In this document: one piece after another, positions 1-9,955 of the stretch
Position numbering within the stretch: position 1 is the first letter of the stretch
Layout of the letters: each line of letters opens with the position of its first letter
Source of the DNA: Flavobacteriaceae bacterium
GTDB lineage: Bacteria; Bacteroidota; Bacteroidia; Flavobacteriales; Flavobacteriaceae
Length of the DNA stretch: 64,000 bases
Direction of reading: 5' to 3'
NCBI GenBank assembly: GCA_002746415.1
Contig: NVXD01000001.1
Span: 186,001-250,000 of the forward strand
Notes under the pieces: generated by a model
What the model saw: only the letters and a program-made list of their open reading frames with translations
What the model was told of the DNA's origin: nothing
The model's database searches: none
Program-made: the position numbers and the translations under genes

Positions 1-2
1 AC

Positions 3-200
3 AGAATGTATGGTTACGGCGTTATTTCCATTTTATTGATTCATTACTTTATCAATATCGGAATGGTAATTGGCATTTTGCCTACCATTGGCATACCCTT
101 GCCTTTCTTTAGCTATGGAGGGTCAAGTATGTTAGGGTTTTCTATCTTACTTTTTATCTTTCTTAAATTGGATACCAACAGACTGAATGAATGGCATTAA
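3..200 (+). CDS. rodA: RodA/FtsW-family (SEDS) protein, C-terminal end only
   Basis: This is the last 65 residues of a SEDS-family membrane protein, the polymerases that build peptidoglycan glycan strands together with a class B PBP. The visible part has one and a half hydrophobic helices and the family signature [11 protein letters not shown] preceded by PTIGIPLP. The frame is open through the left edge, so the start lies outside the window. The stop overlaps that of the convergent nuclease gene by four bases. RodA is preferred over FtsW by overall look only; the upstream mre/pbp2 context that would settle it is not visible. Confidence 0.85.
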   Translation, partial: RMYGYGVISILLIHYFINIGMVIGILPTIGIPLPFFSYGGSSMLGFSILLFIFLKLDTNRLNEWH

Positions 201-1003
201 AATTTCCATTCCTTAGCACTTGACTTGCTTTCAAATTTACGTTCAAAATCATCGGGCATTTTTTCAAAAAAGTCAATTTTAGTGATTTCCTCTAATTCAT
301 CTATTGACACAATGAACGTATGTAATTGTTCCGTACTTGCCTTATGTGGAAATAAAAAGGCCACCACTATTAGGTTTTCTGAACTGCCCCTACTGACTAT
401 CTTATAAAAATAGTTGGGGATTGCCACGTCCTCATCTCCAATGGTTTTCAACCCCTTTTCTAAAACGCCGCCAGTGACCACATGTAGTGTTCCATATTTT
501 TTTGTCCAGTACCTAACTTGCTTTTCCAATCTGTTCCACACACCCGCATTAAAATCATTGTCCTGTGGACTAATATTACTTGTGTAAAAAGTTTCGTTAT
601 AGGCATATTCAGAAAAACGTCGATCCCCCGCTGGACAAAGATGCCCTCGGTCATATCCAGAGCCCTTATAATTGCGCCAATCTGCGGATTTAGTTTTTAC
701 TTTAGGGTCTTCAATAAAATAGGGTCGCTTTCTATCATCATAGGTTAAATGACTTTTCTGTAGTGTATAGGCAACCCATTCTGACTGTTCGTATTTTTCA
801 TGATATGAAAAAGAAAAATGGTTATGATTAATAACTACCCCTGTTGTTGAACTTGGCATGAAATCTTCCGCCACTAACGTTATTGAACCTTCACCTTCTG
901 GAGTTGAATAAGAATCTGGTGTATAAAAATTCTCAAATAACCAAAACCCTATCATACATAACATGATCAATATCGTATAAATGGTTTTGTTGGTTCTTCT
1001 CAT
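197..1003 (-). CDS. DNA/RNA non-specific endonuclease (NUC family), membrane-anchored
   Basis: A 268-residue protein with an N-terminal hydrophobic segment (about residues 8-24) that would act as an uncleaved anchor or signal peptide, followed by a betabeta-alpha-Me nuclease domain. The family motif DRGH is at 118-121 (His121 as general base). An Asn (152) and a Glu (160) eight residues apart match the metal-binding Asn/Glu spacing of the Serratia nuclease family. It probably degrades DNA and RNA outside the cytoplasm, for nutrient use or defence against free DNA. The gene stands alone, convergent with rodA and separated from prc by a strong hairpin. Confidence 0.88.
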   Translation of the reverse strand: MRRTNKTIYTILIMLCMIGFWLFENFYTPDSYSTPEGEGSITLVAEDFMPSSTTGVVINHNHFSFSYHEKYEQSEWVAYTLQKSHLTYDDRKRPYFIEDPKVKTKSADWRNYKGSGYDRGHLCPAGDRRFSEYAYNETFYTSNISPQDNDFNAGVWNRLEKQVRYWTKKYGTLHVVTGGVLEKGLKTIGDEDVAIPNYFYKIVSRGSSENLIVVAFLFPHKASTEQLHTFIVSIDELEEITKIDFFEKMPDDFERKFESKSSAKEWKF

Positions 1004-1054
1004 CTTAAATCAAAATTAGTCCTATTTTAAGACTAGGTCAAGCTTTCTTCAACA

Positions 1055-1098
1055 CAAAGAGCCCTGTTTTTGGTTGAATCCAAAAACAGGGCTCTTTG
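1055..1098 (-). terminator. long perfect hairpin, probable terminator of prc
   Basis: A 19-bp perfect inverted repeat with a 6-base loop (TTGAAT). The stem contains AGAGCCCTG and ends in an A/T run on both outer edges. It lies 20 bases beyond the prc stop and before the start of the nuclease gene, so it most likely ends prc transcription. There is no long T tract outside the stem. Confidence 0.75.
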
Positions 1099-1118
1099 AT
1101 TAATTTATAATAGGTTAA

Positions 1119-3320
1119 TTACCCTCTAATACTTGCCAGTTTAGCGTTATTTTTAATTGCATTTTGTTTAAGGTCTTGCAATACATTAACAGCTTCTTCT
1201 ACATATACATCTTTAGCCAAATTCTGGTGCCAACGATTTCTCTTCTCCCTTAAGACAGAATCTTTGGTAAACAAGCCTTGTTCATATTTTAAAGATTCAA
1301 AAGACAAATGTGAATCATATTGAGAAAGTGACTTAAAGTAATTTGCTTTTTCTTTAAACTTTTCTTCTTCGGACTTATAATCATCATAATTTAAAGACAC
1401 TATAATATTATCCTGTTGTTCTTTTAACCATCTAGCATTTTCTTCTATTAATTTAATTTGAGCATTACCAGCCATACGTTTAGCACTATTTTCTATAGTC
1501 AGTTCATAATCTATATATCCGTCCCATATTTTATACTCTGCAGGAGTAATTTTATCCCATGCCAATGGGTTATCTTGGTTTCTCTCCCCTAATTCTATAT
1601 AACTGTATTTATCTGGCACCACCACATCACTTTTAACTCCTTCTAATTGAGTGGAACCTCCATTGATTCTATAAAATTTTTGGGTTGTAAGTTTAATAGC
1701 TCCCAAATCACCATGCTCATTGCTTCTCACTATATTGTCCAAAGGAATTACATTTTGAACTGTTCCTTTGCCAAATGTTTGTTTGCTACCAATTACCACG
1801 GCTCTTTTATAATCTTGCATAGCTGCAGCCAAAATTTCTGACGCAGAAGCCGAAAGTTCATTCACTAAGATTACTAGAGGACCATCCCATTGTACACGTT
1901 CATCTTTATCATCATAAACATCCTTTCCTTTTCCGGATGATTTTACCTGAACGATTGGTCCGTCTTTGATAAATAATCCAGCCATTTCCACTACTGTTTT
2001 TAGTGAGCCACCGCCATTATCCCTTAAATCTAATATTAAACCTTCTACACCATCTTGTTTAAGTCTTTCTACTTCTTTAGCAACATCTGTTGCTGCATTC
2101 CTTTCTCCATAATCATCAAAATCCACATAAAATTTAGGAAGGTTGATCAATCCAAATCTATGACCATCCTTACTTATTTTAGCAGATTTAGCAAAAGACT
2201 CTTCTAATTCCACCACATCTCTGGTAATTGAAATAATCTCAATAGAACCATCCACTTTTTTAATTGTAAGATCAACAACAGTACCTTTTGGGCCTTTTAT
2301 TAGCTTAATGGCATCATCCAAGCGCATGCCTACTATATTAATAGGTTGTTCCCCTTCTTGTCCCACTTTTATAATCTCATCACCAACTTCAATTTCTTCC
2401 CCTCTCCATACTGGACCTCCTGAAATAATCTCAACAATTTTTGTTTGATCCTTTCTTTTTTGAAGTCTTGCGCCTATTCCTTCAAATTTACCAGACATAC
2501 TAGCATCAAACTTTTCCTTATCATCTGGCGCAAAATAATAGGTGTGTGGATCAAATTGATCTACAATAGTGTTTATATATTGCACAAACCAATCTTCTCT
2601 CTTAAGATCGTCCATAAAATCAAAATACTCATCCAGAGTGCTTTCTGTGGTTGCTCTAGCTGCTACTTCCCCATCTACCATGGACATTTTTGCATTTTTC
2701 AAAACATCCTTTTCAGGAGCAGTATTTACCGCAAGTGCTTCTGTAACATTCACTTCACCATCAGCTGCAGAAAATGCTTCGTTTTTAGGTATTTCAAAGG
2801 AAATCTTAGAGTCATATGTCCCCATTGTGGCATATTTAAGCTGCTTTCTCCATCTTTCTTTTAATTTCTTTTTTGATGCCGCAAAAGATTGATTATCATA
2901 ATCAATATTAATTTCTTCAATTAATGTATAGTCGAATTGCGTTCCAAGAACTTCTTTATAAATTCCCTTAGCCTCTTCCATTCTTTTTAGTAATCTTACA
3001 TGGACTAAATCAAAGAAACCAATTTCAGTATTTTTTATTTGATCATCTATCTGATACTTATACTTTTCAAATTCCCGAATATCAGCTTCCAAGAAATATC
3101 TTTTGGTTGGATCCAATACGTCAATAAAACTTTCAAAAACATTGACCGAAAAATCATCATTTATATCTTTTGGTGCATAATGACCTCTTTCCAGAACATA
3201 GGTTATTAAATCCAATAACAATTTATCCTTATCATTGGTTTCAAAAGACTTATTTGTAAAACTGCAAGAAGCAACGGCAACCAGCAAGGCCAATAATGCA
3301 AAAGCTAAATTTTTTTTCAT
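1119..3320 (-). CDS. prc: carboxy-terminal processing protease Prc/Tsp (S41 family), lipoprotein
   Basis: About 733 residues from the ATG chosen at 3320; an upstream start at 3344 would put eight polar residues in front of the signal peptide. The N-terminus is a lipoprotein signal (LLVAVASC). Next come the Tsp N-terminal region, a PDZ domain (near 270-365) and an S41 protease domain. The serine sits in SASASEI near residue 492 and the lysine in FGKGTVQ near 518, the Ser/Lys dyad of Tsp. A C-terminal Tsp domain follows. It should trim or degrade periplasmic proteins with exposed C-termini. Length and architecture match full-length bacterial Tsp. Confidence 0.93.
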   Translation of the reverse strand: MKKNLAFALLALLVAVASCSFTNKSFETNDKDKLLLDLITYVLERGHYAPKDINDDFSVNVFESFIDVLDPTKRYFLEADIREFEKYKYQIDDQIKNTEIGFFDLVHVRLLKRMEEAKGIYKEVLGTQFDYTLIEEINIDYDNQSFAASKKKLKERWRKQLKYATMGTYDSKISFEIPKNEAFSAADGEVNVTEALAVNTAPEKDVLKNAKMSMVDGEVAARATTESTLDEYFDFMDDLKREDWFVQYINTIVDQFDPHTYYFAPDDKEKFDASMSGKFEGIGARLQKRKDQTKIVEIISGGPVWRGEEIEVGDEIIKVGQEGEQPINIVGMRLDDAIKLIKGPKGTVVDLTIKKVDGSIEIISITRDVVELEESFAKSAKISKDGHRFGLINLPKFYVDFDDYGERNAATDVAKEVERLKQDGVEGLILDLRDNGGGSLKTVVEMAGLFIKDGPIVQVKSSGKGKDVYDDKDERVQWDGPLVILVNELSASASEILAAAMQDYKRAVVIGSKQTFGKGTVQNVIPLDNIVRSNEHGDLGAIKLTTQKFYRINGGSTQLEGVKSDVVVPDKYSYIELGERNQDNPLAWDKITPAEYKIWDGYIDYELTIENSAKRMAGNAQIKLIEENARWLKEQQDNIIVSLNYDDYKSEEEKFKEKANYFKSLSQYDSHLSFESLKYEQGLFTKDSVLREKRNRWHQNLAKDVYVEEAVNVLQDLKQNAIKNNAKLASIRG

Positions 3321-3561
3321 ATAATAATTTTTATTCCCATTCAATGGGTTTTATACCTCCAAGGCTAACCCTTAGGGTACTTTACTTAAATACAAAATCA
3401 TAATTTGAAATTAACCGAATTATGATGTTTAAAGTAATGAACTCCCCTAATATACTGAAAAAACCATGCCAGTTTTTAAACAAGCATCTTATTTTTTTGT
3501 TAAAGCGCTTAGGGAACTATTCTTAATGAAAAACGTATTTTTACATTATAAATTATATCCC

Positions 3562-4341
3562 ATGCCAAAACCTCTAATTCTGGTCACTAATGATGACGGT
3601 ATCACTGCTCCCGGACTAAGGACTTTAGTTGGTTTTATGAATGAAATTGGGGATGTAATCGTAGTAGCGCCAGATAGTCCACAATCCGGTATGGGACATG
3701 CCATTACTTTGGACAGCACATTATACTCCAAAAAAGTAATCATAGACCTAAAAAATGGCGCCAAAGAAGAATATAGCTGCAGCGGTACGCCAGCTGATTG
3801 TGTAAAATTGGGCCTTCAAGAGATTTTAGATAGAAAACCAGATATTTGTGTAAGCGGTATCAATCATGGGTCTAATTCCTCCATTAATGTGCTCTATTCA
3901 GGAACTATGAGTGCTGCCATTGAAGCTGGTATTGAGGGGATACCTGCAATTGGTTTTTCATTATGTGATTACAATTGGGAAGCAGATTTTGATCAGGCCA
4001 AAAATTATATTAAAAAAATTGTAACGGAGGCTTTGGACAACGGTATGCCAAAAGGGGTTGTTCTAAATGTAAATATTCCCAAATTAAAAAAAGAAGCCAT
4101 TTTAGGCATAAAAATTTGCAGGCAGGCAAGGGCCAATTGGAAAGAAAAATTTGATAAAAGAACCAATCCAATGGGGAAGGATTACTATTGGCTAACCGGT
4201 GAATTTGAACTTCTTGACAAAGGTGAGGATACAGATGAGTGGGCATTGGCCAACGGCTATATTTCAATTGTGCCCACACAATTTGATTTAACGGCACACC
4301 ATGCCATACAACATATAAACAATTGGAATTTACATGAATAA
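3562..4341 (+). CDS. surE: 5'/3'-nucleotidase SurE
   Basis: SurE phosphatase of 259 residues, a cytoplasmic divalent-metal enzyme that dephosphorylates nucleoside monophosphates. The ATG at 3562 is chosen because the family begins with a short strand and then LVTNDDG (metal-binding Asp pair at residues 11-12). The 32 residues encoded upstream in the same frame do not resemble the family. Further signatures are the SPQSGMGH loop, SGTPADCV and the GINHGSN metal-site segment. It overlaps the next small gene by eight bases and heads a run of co-directional genes continuing to lpxB and comEC. Confidence 0.95.
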   Translation: MPKPLILVTNDDGITAPGLRTLVGFMNEIGDVIVVAPDSPQSGMGHAITLDSTLYSKKVIIDLKNGAKEEYSCSGTPADCVKLGLQEILDRKPDICVSGINHGSNSSINVLYSGTMSAAIEAGIEGIPAIGFSLCDYNWEADFDQAKNYIKKIVTEALDNGMPKGVVLNVNIPKLKKEAILGIKICRQARANWKEKFDKRTNPMGKDYYWLTGEFELLDKGEDTDEWALANGYISIVPTQFDLTAHHAIQHINNWNLHE

Positions 4342-4615
4342 AAAAGAAGTCATTATAGGTTTTATAGTAGGAATTATTGCCAATACCATAGGTACGCTCC
4401 TATATATTATTTTATTTTCTGATATGAATATCCCCAATACGTTTGCTGCAGCAATTAAGCAAGGACATATTGGTAGTCTCCTAGCCTTGGGTGCTATTCT
4501 TAATTTAGTGGCCTTCTTTTTGTTTTTACGCCTCAGAAGGGATCATAGAGCAAGGGGAGTAATGATAGCTACAATTTTAACCGCATTGGTTATACTTTAC
4601 TATAAAATGTTTTAG
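4334..4615 (+). CDS. small integral membrane protein, unknown function
   Basis: A 93-residue protein with three hydrophobic segments (about 5-28, 46-66 and 74-90) and a basic patch after the second (RLRRDHRARG). It overlaps surE by eight bases and ends one base before lpxB, so it is almost certainly translated within this operon. No catalytic motif is visible and I do not recognise a named family. Its tight position between surE and lpxB is the best clue; a role in the envelope is only a guess. Confidence 0.75.
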   Translation: MNKKEVIIGFIVGIIANTIGTLLYIILFSDMNIPNTFAAAIKQGHIGSLLALGAILNLVAFFLFLRLRRDHRARGVMIATILTALVILYYKMF

Positions 4616-4616
4616 A

Positions 4617-5729
4617 ATGAAGTACTACATCATTGCAGGGGAGGCTTCTGGAGATCTTCATGGCTCTAATCTAATCAAAGCCCTGAAGGCTAAGGATAGT
4701 AATGCCGATGTACGATGTTGGGGAGGTGATTTAATGCAACTTGCTGGGGGTCATTTAGTAAAGCACTATAAAGAAATGGCCTTTATGGGTTTTTTGGAAG
4801 TGCTTCTAAACATCCGTTCTATCTTTAAAAACATACGGTTCTGTGAAAACGACATCGAAGACTTTAATCCTGATGTTGTCATATTTATAGATTATTCAGG
4901 ATTCAACCTTCGTATTGCCAAATGGGCAAAAGCGCATCATTTTAAAACGAATTATTATATTTCTCCACAAATATGGGCATCACGGGAAGGTCGTATCAGC
5001 AAAATAAAGAGTACCATTGATGCCATGTATGTTATCCTTCCATTTGAAAAAGAATTCTACGAAAAAAAACATGCTTATCAAGTGCATTTTGTGGGCCATC
5101 CATTAATTGATGCCATCAGTATTAGAAAAAAAATAGATAAAATAACTTTCAGAACAGAACATAATCTGAATGCAGGTGTCCCTATAATTGCACTGTTACC
5201 TGGAAGCAGAAAACAGGAGGTGAAAAATATGTTATCCATTATGCTATCCGTTACAGCTTCTTTTCCAAAGTATCAATTTGTAATCGCAGGAGCGCCCAGT
5301 CTAGAAAAGGCTTTTTATACTCCTTTTTTAGGCAAATCAAATATTGGTTTCGTTGACAACAAGACCTATAATCTTTTAGAAATCTCACATGCCGCCTTGG
5401 TAACCAGTGGCACGGCCACTTTAGAAACGGCCCTTTTTAAAGTTCCCCAGATAGTTTGCTATAAAGCCAATTGGATTTCTTACCAAATTGCAAAGCGTAT
5501 CATTACCCTGGACTATATTTCTTTGGTGAATTTAATTATGAAGAAAGAGGTGGTAAAGGAATTGATTCAAAACGATCTGAACACAAAAAACCTAACAGCT
5601 GAATTGACAAAAATACTTGATGGTCCCCAACGAGAAACCCTTTTGGAAGACTACCAAATACTTGAAGAGAAATTGGGAGGAACGGGAGCTAGCAAACATG
5701 CAGCCGCATTAATTGTAGAAAATGCTTAA
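4617..5729 (+). CDS. lpxB: lipid-A-disaccharide synthase LpxB
   Basis: GT19 enzyme of 370 residues that joins UDP-2,3-diacylglucosamine to lipid X, giving the lipid A disaccharide at the inner face of the cytoplasmic membrane. It starts with the family motif AGEASGDLHGS (residues 6-16). WGGDLM and MGFLEVL follow, and the donor-site region has LLPGSRKQEV and LVTSGTATLET. Length and motifs are normal. It starts one base after the small membrane gene and is followed by a C40 peptidase, so it belongs to an envelope-assembly operon. Confidence 0.96.
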   Translation: MKYYIIAGEASGDLHGSNLIKALKAKDSNADVRCWGGDLMQLAGGHLVKHYKEMAFMGFLEVLLNIRSIFKNIRFCENDIEDFNPDVVIFIDYSGFNLRIAKWAKAHHFKTNYYISPQIWASREGRISKIKSTIDAMYVILPFEKEFYEKKHAYQVHFVGHPLIDAISIRKKIDKITFRTEHNLNAGVPIIALLPGSRKQEVKNMLSIMLSVTASFPKYQFVIAGAPSLEKAFYTPFLGKSNIGFVDNKTYNLLEISHAALVTSGTATLETALFKVPQIVCYKANWISYQIAKRIITLDYISLVNLIMKKEVVKELIQNDLNTKNLTAELTKILDGPQRETLLEDYQILEEKLGGTGASKHAAALIVENA

Positions 5730-5761
5730 TTTTGATATCCAAGTACCATAACCTTACTTGG

Positions 5762-6307
5762 ATGTTTCGTAAACTGTCTTATATATTCCTCATCCTTTTA
5801 ATGACCAATTGTGTTGTTAAAAAGAAAACCACCTATGGAAAAGAACGTAAGGTCACTGTTGAAGCCTCGGCAGAAAAAGAAATACCGAAAGAAACTGATA
5901 GCAACAGACCAAAAAGAATAACCCTTAAGGCTGACGGTATTATAAACACTGCCTTAACTTTTTCCGGTGTTAAATACAAATATGGAGGCACCACCAGAAA
6001 AGGAATGGATTGTTCCGGACTCCTCTATGTTGCTTTTAAGGAGCATCATGTAGCTATTCCTAGAGTTTCCTATGTAATGGCTAATGAAGGAAAACGAATC
6101 AAAATAAAGAATGTCACAAAAGGAGATTTGCTCTTTTTTAAAACAACCAAAAAAGGAAAACGAATAAACCATGTTGGATTGGTTGTGGCTGTGAAGGGCA
6201 ATGATATTAAATTTATACACGCCACCTCATCCAGAGGGGTAATTGTTTCCTCTTTACGTGAAGGATATTGGAATTATGCCTTTGTAAAAGCTACCCGGGT
6301 TCTTTAA
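5762..6307 (+). CDS. NlpC/P60 (C40) peptidase, probable lipoprotein
   Basis: The ATG at 5762 gives 181 residues starting with a hydrophobic signal and a loose lipobox (LLMTNC). A TTG at 5732 would add ten polar residues and is less likely. The C-terminal half is an NlpC/P60 domain: the nucleophile is in MDCSGLLY, the first His in NHVGLVV and the second in FIHATSSRG. These enzymes cut peptidoglycan stem peptides in the periplasm (Spr/NlpC type). It lies between lpxB and comEC with almost no spacer. Confidence 0.88.
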   Translation: MFRKLSYIFLILLMTNCVVKKKTTYGKERKVTVEASAEKEIPKETDSNRPKRITLKADGIINTALTFSGVKYKYGGTTRKGMDCSGLLYVAFKEHHVAIPRVSYVMANEGKRIKIKNVTKGDLLFFKTTKKGKRINHVGLVVAVKGNDIKFIHATSSRGVIVSSLREGYWNYAFVKATRVL

Positions 6308-6308
6308 T

Positions 6309-8327
6309 ATGAATGTACTGAAATTCATCTCTGTTAAACTCGTTTTTCTTTTAGTCTTGGGAATTTTGATTGGTCATTTTTTTGACTTAAACCCTCCTCT
6401 CCTACTGACTTTCACTTTTATTTCTTTTACGCTACTTGGATTTTTGTTTTTCAAAAAACAGCGACATAATTCAGTTTGGTTTGGTCTTTTGTTTGGATCA
6501 ACAACAATTCTTATTGGAATACTAAGTGTTACCAAAGCGCAGTCAAAAAATAATGTCTCACATTATATAAATTCTGACTTTGTAACCGCTAACGTTTGGA
6601 GTGTAAAAATTAGAGAGGTATTAAAACCGAATGCTTTTTCAGATAGATATATTGGTATCGTAAAAGAAATGGGCGGTATGGAAAAATCTGGTAAAATTGT
6701 GCTTAACATTTCAATTGATACTTCTAGGGTGCAATTAAATATTGATGATGAATTATTTATCAACACCTCACTTTCAAGTTTAAAATCTCCGTTAAATCCC
6801 CATCAATTTAACTATGCTGCCTACTTAAATGGTCTGGGAATTCAACATCAAATATATTTGAATGCAGCAAACTATATTAAAAAGAAAAGCGCTTCAAAAA
6901 CCATTTATGGAATAGCAGCAAGCTTTAGAAATCATATTATCTTAAAATTAAAAGATGCCCATTTTGGAAAGAAAGAACTTCCCGTGATTCAGGCTCTTTT
7001 ACTGGGGCAACGAAATAATATTTCTGATACGCTATACGATGATTACAAGAATGCTGGTGCCGTACATATTTTAGCGCTTTCCGGGCTTCATATAGGTGTA
7101 ATTTTATTATTACTTCAATTTATACTTAAACCCTTAGAACTATTACCAAAAGGCAAAACCATAAAACTGCTGGTTATTATAGTACTTCTTTGGGGGTTTG
7201 CTTTCTTGGCTGGGTTTTCAGCTTCTATAATTAGAGCGGTTACCATGTTTACTTTTGTGGGGTATGCCCTATACTTAAACAGACCAACGAATATGTTCAA
7301 TATATTAGCATTGTCCATGTTCTTTATCTTATTGCTTAATCCAATGTTATTGTTCCAAGTCGGGTTTCAAATGAGCTATGCCGCAGTTTTTGCAATAACT
7401 TGGATTTACCCATTATTGCAAAAATTATGGCTCCCAAAAAACCTGATACTTCAAAAAGGATGGCAATTGTTATCCGTGAGTATTGCTGCACAATTAGGCG
7501 TCTTGCCTATTAGTCTATTTTATTTTCATCAATTTCCAGGCTTGTTCTTTGTTTCTAATATATTGATAATCCCTTTTTTAGGATTAATCCTTGGGATGGG
7601 AATTGTGGTCATTGTTCTTGCCCTTTTTAATTCTTTGCCTTCAATTATTGTAAGTGTTTACAATACCATAATTCAAATAATGAACACTGTTATTGGTTGG
7701 GTAGCCCAACAAGAAGTCTTTATTTTTAAGAATATTTCTTTTGATATCCTTCAACTTATCATCAGTTATAGCATCATCATTTCCCTGATATTGGTTTTTA
7801 CAAAGGTTAGTTTTAAGCGAATGGCTATGCTACTTTTTGGTGTTATTGGGTTGCAATTTTGGTCCTTCTATCAAAACTACACAACTGGTAAAACTGAAAA
7901 ATTAATGATATTTCATCAAACAAGAAATACGATTCTTTTGCAGCAATCAGGAAAGTTACTTCATGTGATCACCAAGCATGAAGCCCGTGTAGAAAGAATT
8001 GTTACTAACTACGCTATTGCTGAACGTATTAGCAAAATAAAGCACCAGTCTTTAAAAAACGCCTATCAATTCAAGAATGAAGAATTATTAATTATTGATA
8101 GTCTGGGTATTTATCCTGTAAGGCATACTGCACCAAAATATGTGCTTTTAACCCAATCTCCAAAGGTAAATCTGGAACGGCTCATAGATTCCATACACCC
8201 AAAAGCCATAATTGCGGACGGTAGCAATTATAAAAGTGACATTGACAAATGGAAAAAAACTTGCGCCAAAAGAAAACTCCCTTTTCACTATACTGGTGAA
8301 AAGGGAGCATATTTTTTCACCCACTAG
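6309..8327 (+). CDS. comEC: ComEC/Rec2-family DNA-uptake membrane protein
   Basis: A 672-residue polytopic membrane protein. The N-terminal helices and soluble DUF4131-like region (to about 200) are followed by the Competence domain, recognised by LALSGLHIGVI and the later FQVGFQMSYAAVF. The family forms the channel that carries single-stranded DNA into the cytoplasm. The C-terminal part is short and lacks a recognisable metallo-beta-lactamase metal motif, as in many Bacteroidota homologues. Natural competence is plausible but not shown by one gene. A hairpin lies inside the last 50 bases of the gene and a palindrome covers the stop codon. Confidence 0.87.
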   Translation: MNVLKFISVKLVFLLVLGILIGHFFDLNPPLLLTFTFISFTLLGFLFFKKQRHNSVWFGLLFGSTTILIGILSVTKAQSKNNVSHYINSDFVTANVWSVKIREVLKPNAFSDRYIGIVKEMGGMEKSGKIVLNISIDTSRVQLNIDDELFINTSLSSLKSPLNPHQFNYAAYLNGLGIQHQIYLNAANYIKKKSASKTIYGIAASFRNHIILKLKDAHFGKKELPVIQALLLGQRNNISDTLYDDYKNAGAVHILALSGLHIGVILLLLQFILKPLELLPKGKTIKLLVIIVLLWGFAFLAGFSASIIRAVTMFTFVGYALYLNRPTNMFNILALSMFFILLLNPMLLFQVGFQMSYAAVFAITWIYPLLQKLWLPKNLILQKGWQLLSVSIAAQLGVLPISLFYFHQFPGLFFVSNILIIPFLGLILGMGIVVIVLALFNSLPSIIVSVYNTIIQIMNTVIGWVAQQEVFIFKNISFDILQLIISYSIIISLILVFTKVSFKRMAMLLFGVIGLQFWSFYQNYTTGKTEKLMIFHQTRNTILLQQSGKLLHVITKHEARVERIVTNYAIAERISKIKHQSLKNAYQFKNEELLIIDSLGIYPVRHTAPKYVLLTQSPKVNLERLIDSIHPKAIIADGSNYKSDIDKWKKTCAKRKLPFHYTGEKGAYFFTH

Positions 8328-8336
8328 TGGGTTTTA
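8277..8336 (+). terminator. two hairpins at the 3' end of comEC
   Basis: The first hairpin (8277-8307) is a 12-bp perfect stem, CTCCCTTTTCAC against its complement, with a 7-base loop, inside the comEC coding region. It is followed by ATATTTTTTC. The second is the 14-bp palindrome ACCCACTAGTGGGT at 8319-8332, which contains the TAG stop and is followed by TTTATT. Together they look like a terminator overlapping the gene end; either could also serve the convergent transporter gene. Confidence 0.6.
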
Positions 8337-8372
8337 TTCTTTAAAAATTCCTTAAGATTTCATTACACCTTT

Positions 8373-9929
8373 CTACGTTAAAACCTCTTCTGGTTCATCA
8401 TTATGAATAACTACTTCATTGTCTTCCGCACCATGCGTAAGTCTTTTTAAAGGTTTAAGTATTAATACAACAAAAAGACCAAACAATATTGCAAAGGCAA
8501 AAAGTCCTCCGAAAATATTTAATTCACCTGCATTTTCAGAACTTGCACCTATAACTCCAGCCACTTTATTCCCTAAACCAGTTGCTGCCCAATATACCCC
8601 CATCATTAACGCCATATAACGTGCAGGAGCCAATTTAGTAAAGAAAGAAAGGGAAACGGGTGATAAACATAATTCCCCAGTGGTATGAAACAAATATGCA
8701 AAAACTAACCAATACATGGCTGAACTTCCTTCACTCCCATGCTGCAGCGTTGCAAAAACCATAAACATAAATCCAAAGCCCATTATAATAACTCCAATTG
8801 CCATTTTAAAAAGCGAAGAAGCTTCTTTCCCTTTTAGTTTCCTTTTTGCCCAAAAACTAGCAACAGCTACCGCAAACAATAAAATAAAACCAGGGTTTGC
8901 CGCTTGAAACCAAGCTGCTGGCATTTCCCAACCCATTATTATTCTATCTGTTTTTTGTTCTGCATATAAGTTCATCAGCCCACCCATTTGTTCAAAACAG
9001 CCCCAAAAAGCCATTACCATCAAAAGGGAAAGTAATAAAACAACGTACCTGTCTTTTTCTACCTTACCATTTAGGTTTTTATATATCATCATCATTAACC
9101 CTGTTATCAATGATAAAAAAATGAATAATGCTCCAAAACCCCAATGATCTGATCCTTCAAAAGTAAAGCCTGCGTAGAGGGATAGTACCAAAAGAACAAT
9201 TGTAATTCCCAACTGTAGAGGTGATTTCAATAGCTGTGAAAACAATTCCCCAACACTAATGTCTTCAGATTTTTCTTCAGCTGTAGGGGCATTCCCCACA
9301 TGGACTAAATAACGTTGTCCCCATAAATAAACCAGTAGTCCTAAAAACATACCAATACCTGCCAAACCAAATCCGTAGTGCCACCCATAAACTGCTGCAA
9401 CTATTCCCACTGTCAATGAGGCAAGAAAAGAACCCGTGTTAATTCCTATATAAAAAATACTAAACCCCTTATCCCTTCTAATATCTTTACTTTTATATAA
9501 CCCTCCAACCATAGTCGAGATATTGGGTTTTAACATTCCTACACCCATAATTACAAATCCAAGTCCGGTATAATATGCCCCTATAGTATCAATTGCCAGG
9601 ATACCATGGCCAATGGTAAGCAATATAGCCCCAATGGTCACCGCCTTTTTCTGTCCCAAATATCTATCAGCTAAAAAACCTCCTGGAATGCTCATGACAT
9701 AGACCAACATGGTATACCAACCATATAGTCCAAGTGCCTCAGTTGTTGACCATCCTAATCCCCCTTGAGGGTCATTTTCTAAGGCTTTCGCAGTCATATA
9801 TAGTACTAATAATGCTCGCATTCCATAATAGGAAAAACGCTCCCACATTTCTGTAAAAAAAAGAACATATAGTCCTACTGGATGCCCAAAAAGCTCTTTC
9901 TGATGATTTGGTTTAATTGTATCTGACAT
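8373..9929 (-). CDS. POT/PTR-family proton-coupled di/tripeptide transporter
   Basis: A 518-residue MFS-type transporter with about 14 hydrophobic segments. The first helix carries the family ExxERFxYYG motif (FTEMWERFSYYG), and the PTR2 signature FYIGINTGSF is present. It should import di- and tripeptides driven by protons. It lies 26 bases downstream of the DPP-IV type peptidase on the same strand. That pairing makes sense, because the peptidase releases dipeptides that this protein could take up. Confidence 0.93.
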   Translation of the reverse strand: MSDTIKPNHQKELFGHPVGLYVLFFTEMWERFSYYGMRALLVLYMTAKALENDPQGGLGWSTTEALGLYGWYTMLVYVMSIPGGFLADRYLGQKKAVTIGAILLTIGHGILAIDTIGAYYTGLGFVIMGVGMLKPNISTMVGGLYKSKDIRRDKGFSIFYIGINTGSFLASLTVGIVAAVYGWHYGFGLAGIGMFLGLLVYLWGQRYLVHVGNAPTAEEKSEDISVGELFSQLLKSPLQLGITIVLLVLSLYAGFTFEGSDHWGFGALFIFLSLITGLMMMIYKNLNGKVEKDRYVVLLLSLLMVMAFWGCFEQMGGLMNLYAEQKTDRIIMGWEMPAAWFQAANPGFILLFAVAVASFWAKRKLKGKEASSLFKMAIGVIIMGFGFMFMVFATLQHGSEGSSAMYWLVFAYLFHTTGELCLSPVSLSFFTKLAPARYMALMMGVYWAATGLGNKVAGVIGASSENAGELNIFGGLFAFAILFGLFVVLILKPLKRLTHGAEDNEVVIHNDEPEEVLT

Positions 9930-9955
9930 ATCTCTGTTGGTTAATTATAAGGTTA

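Noticed and set aside
2445-2864. 139-residue plus-strand frame opposite prc
   Set aside because: It is the antisense of a strongly conserved gene and has a composition typical of shadow frames.
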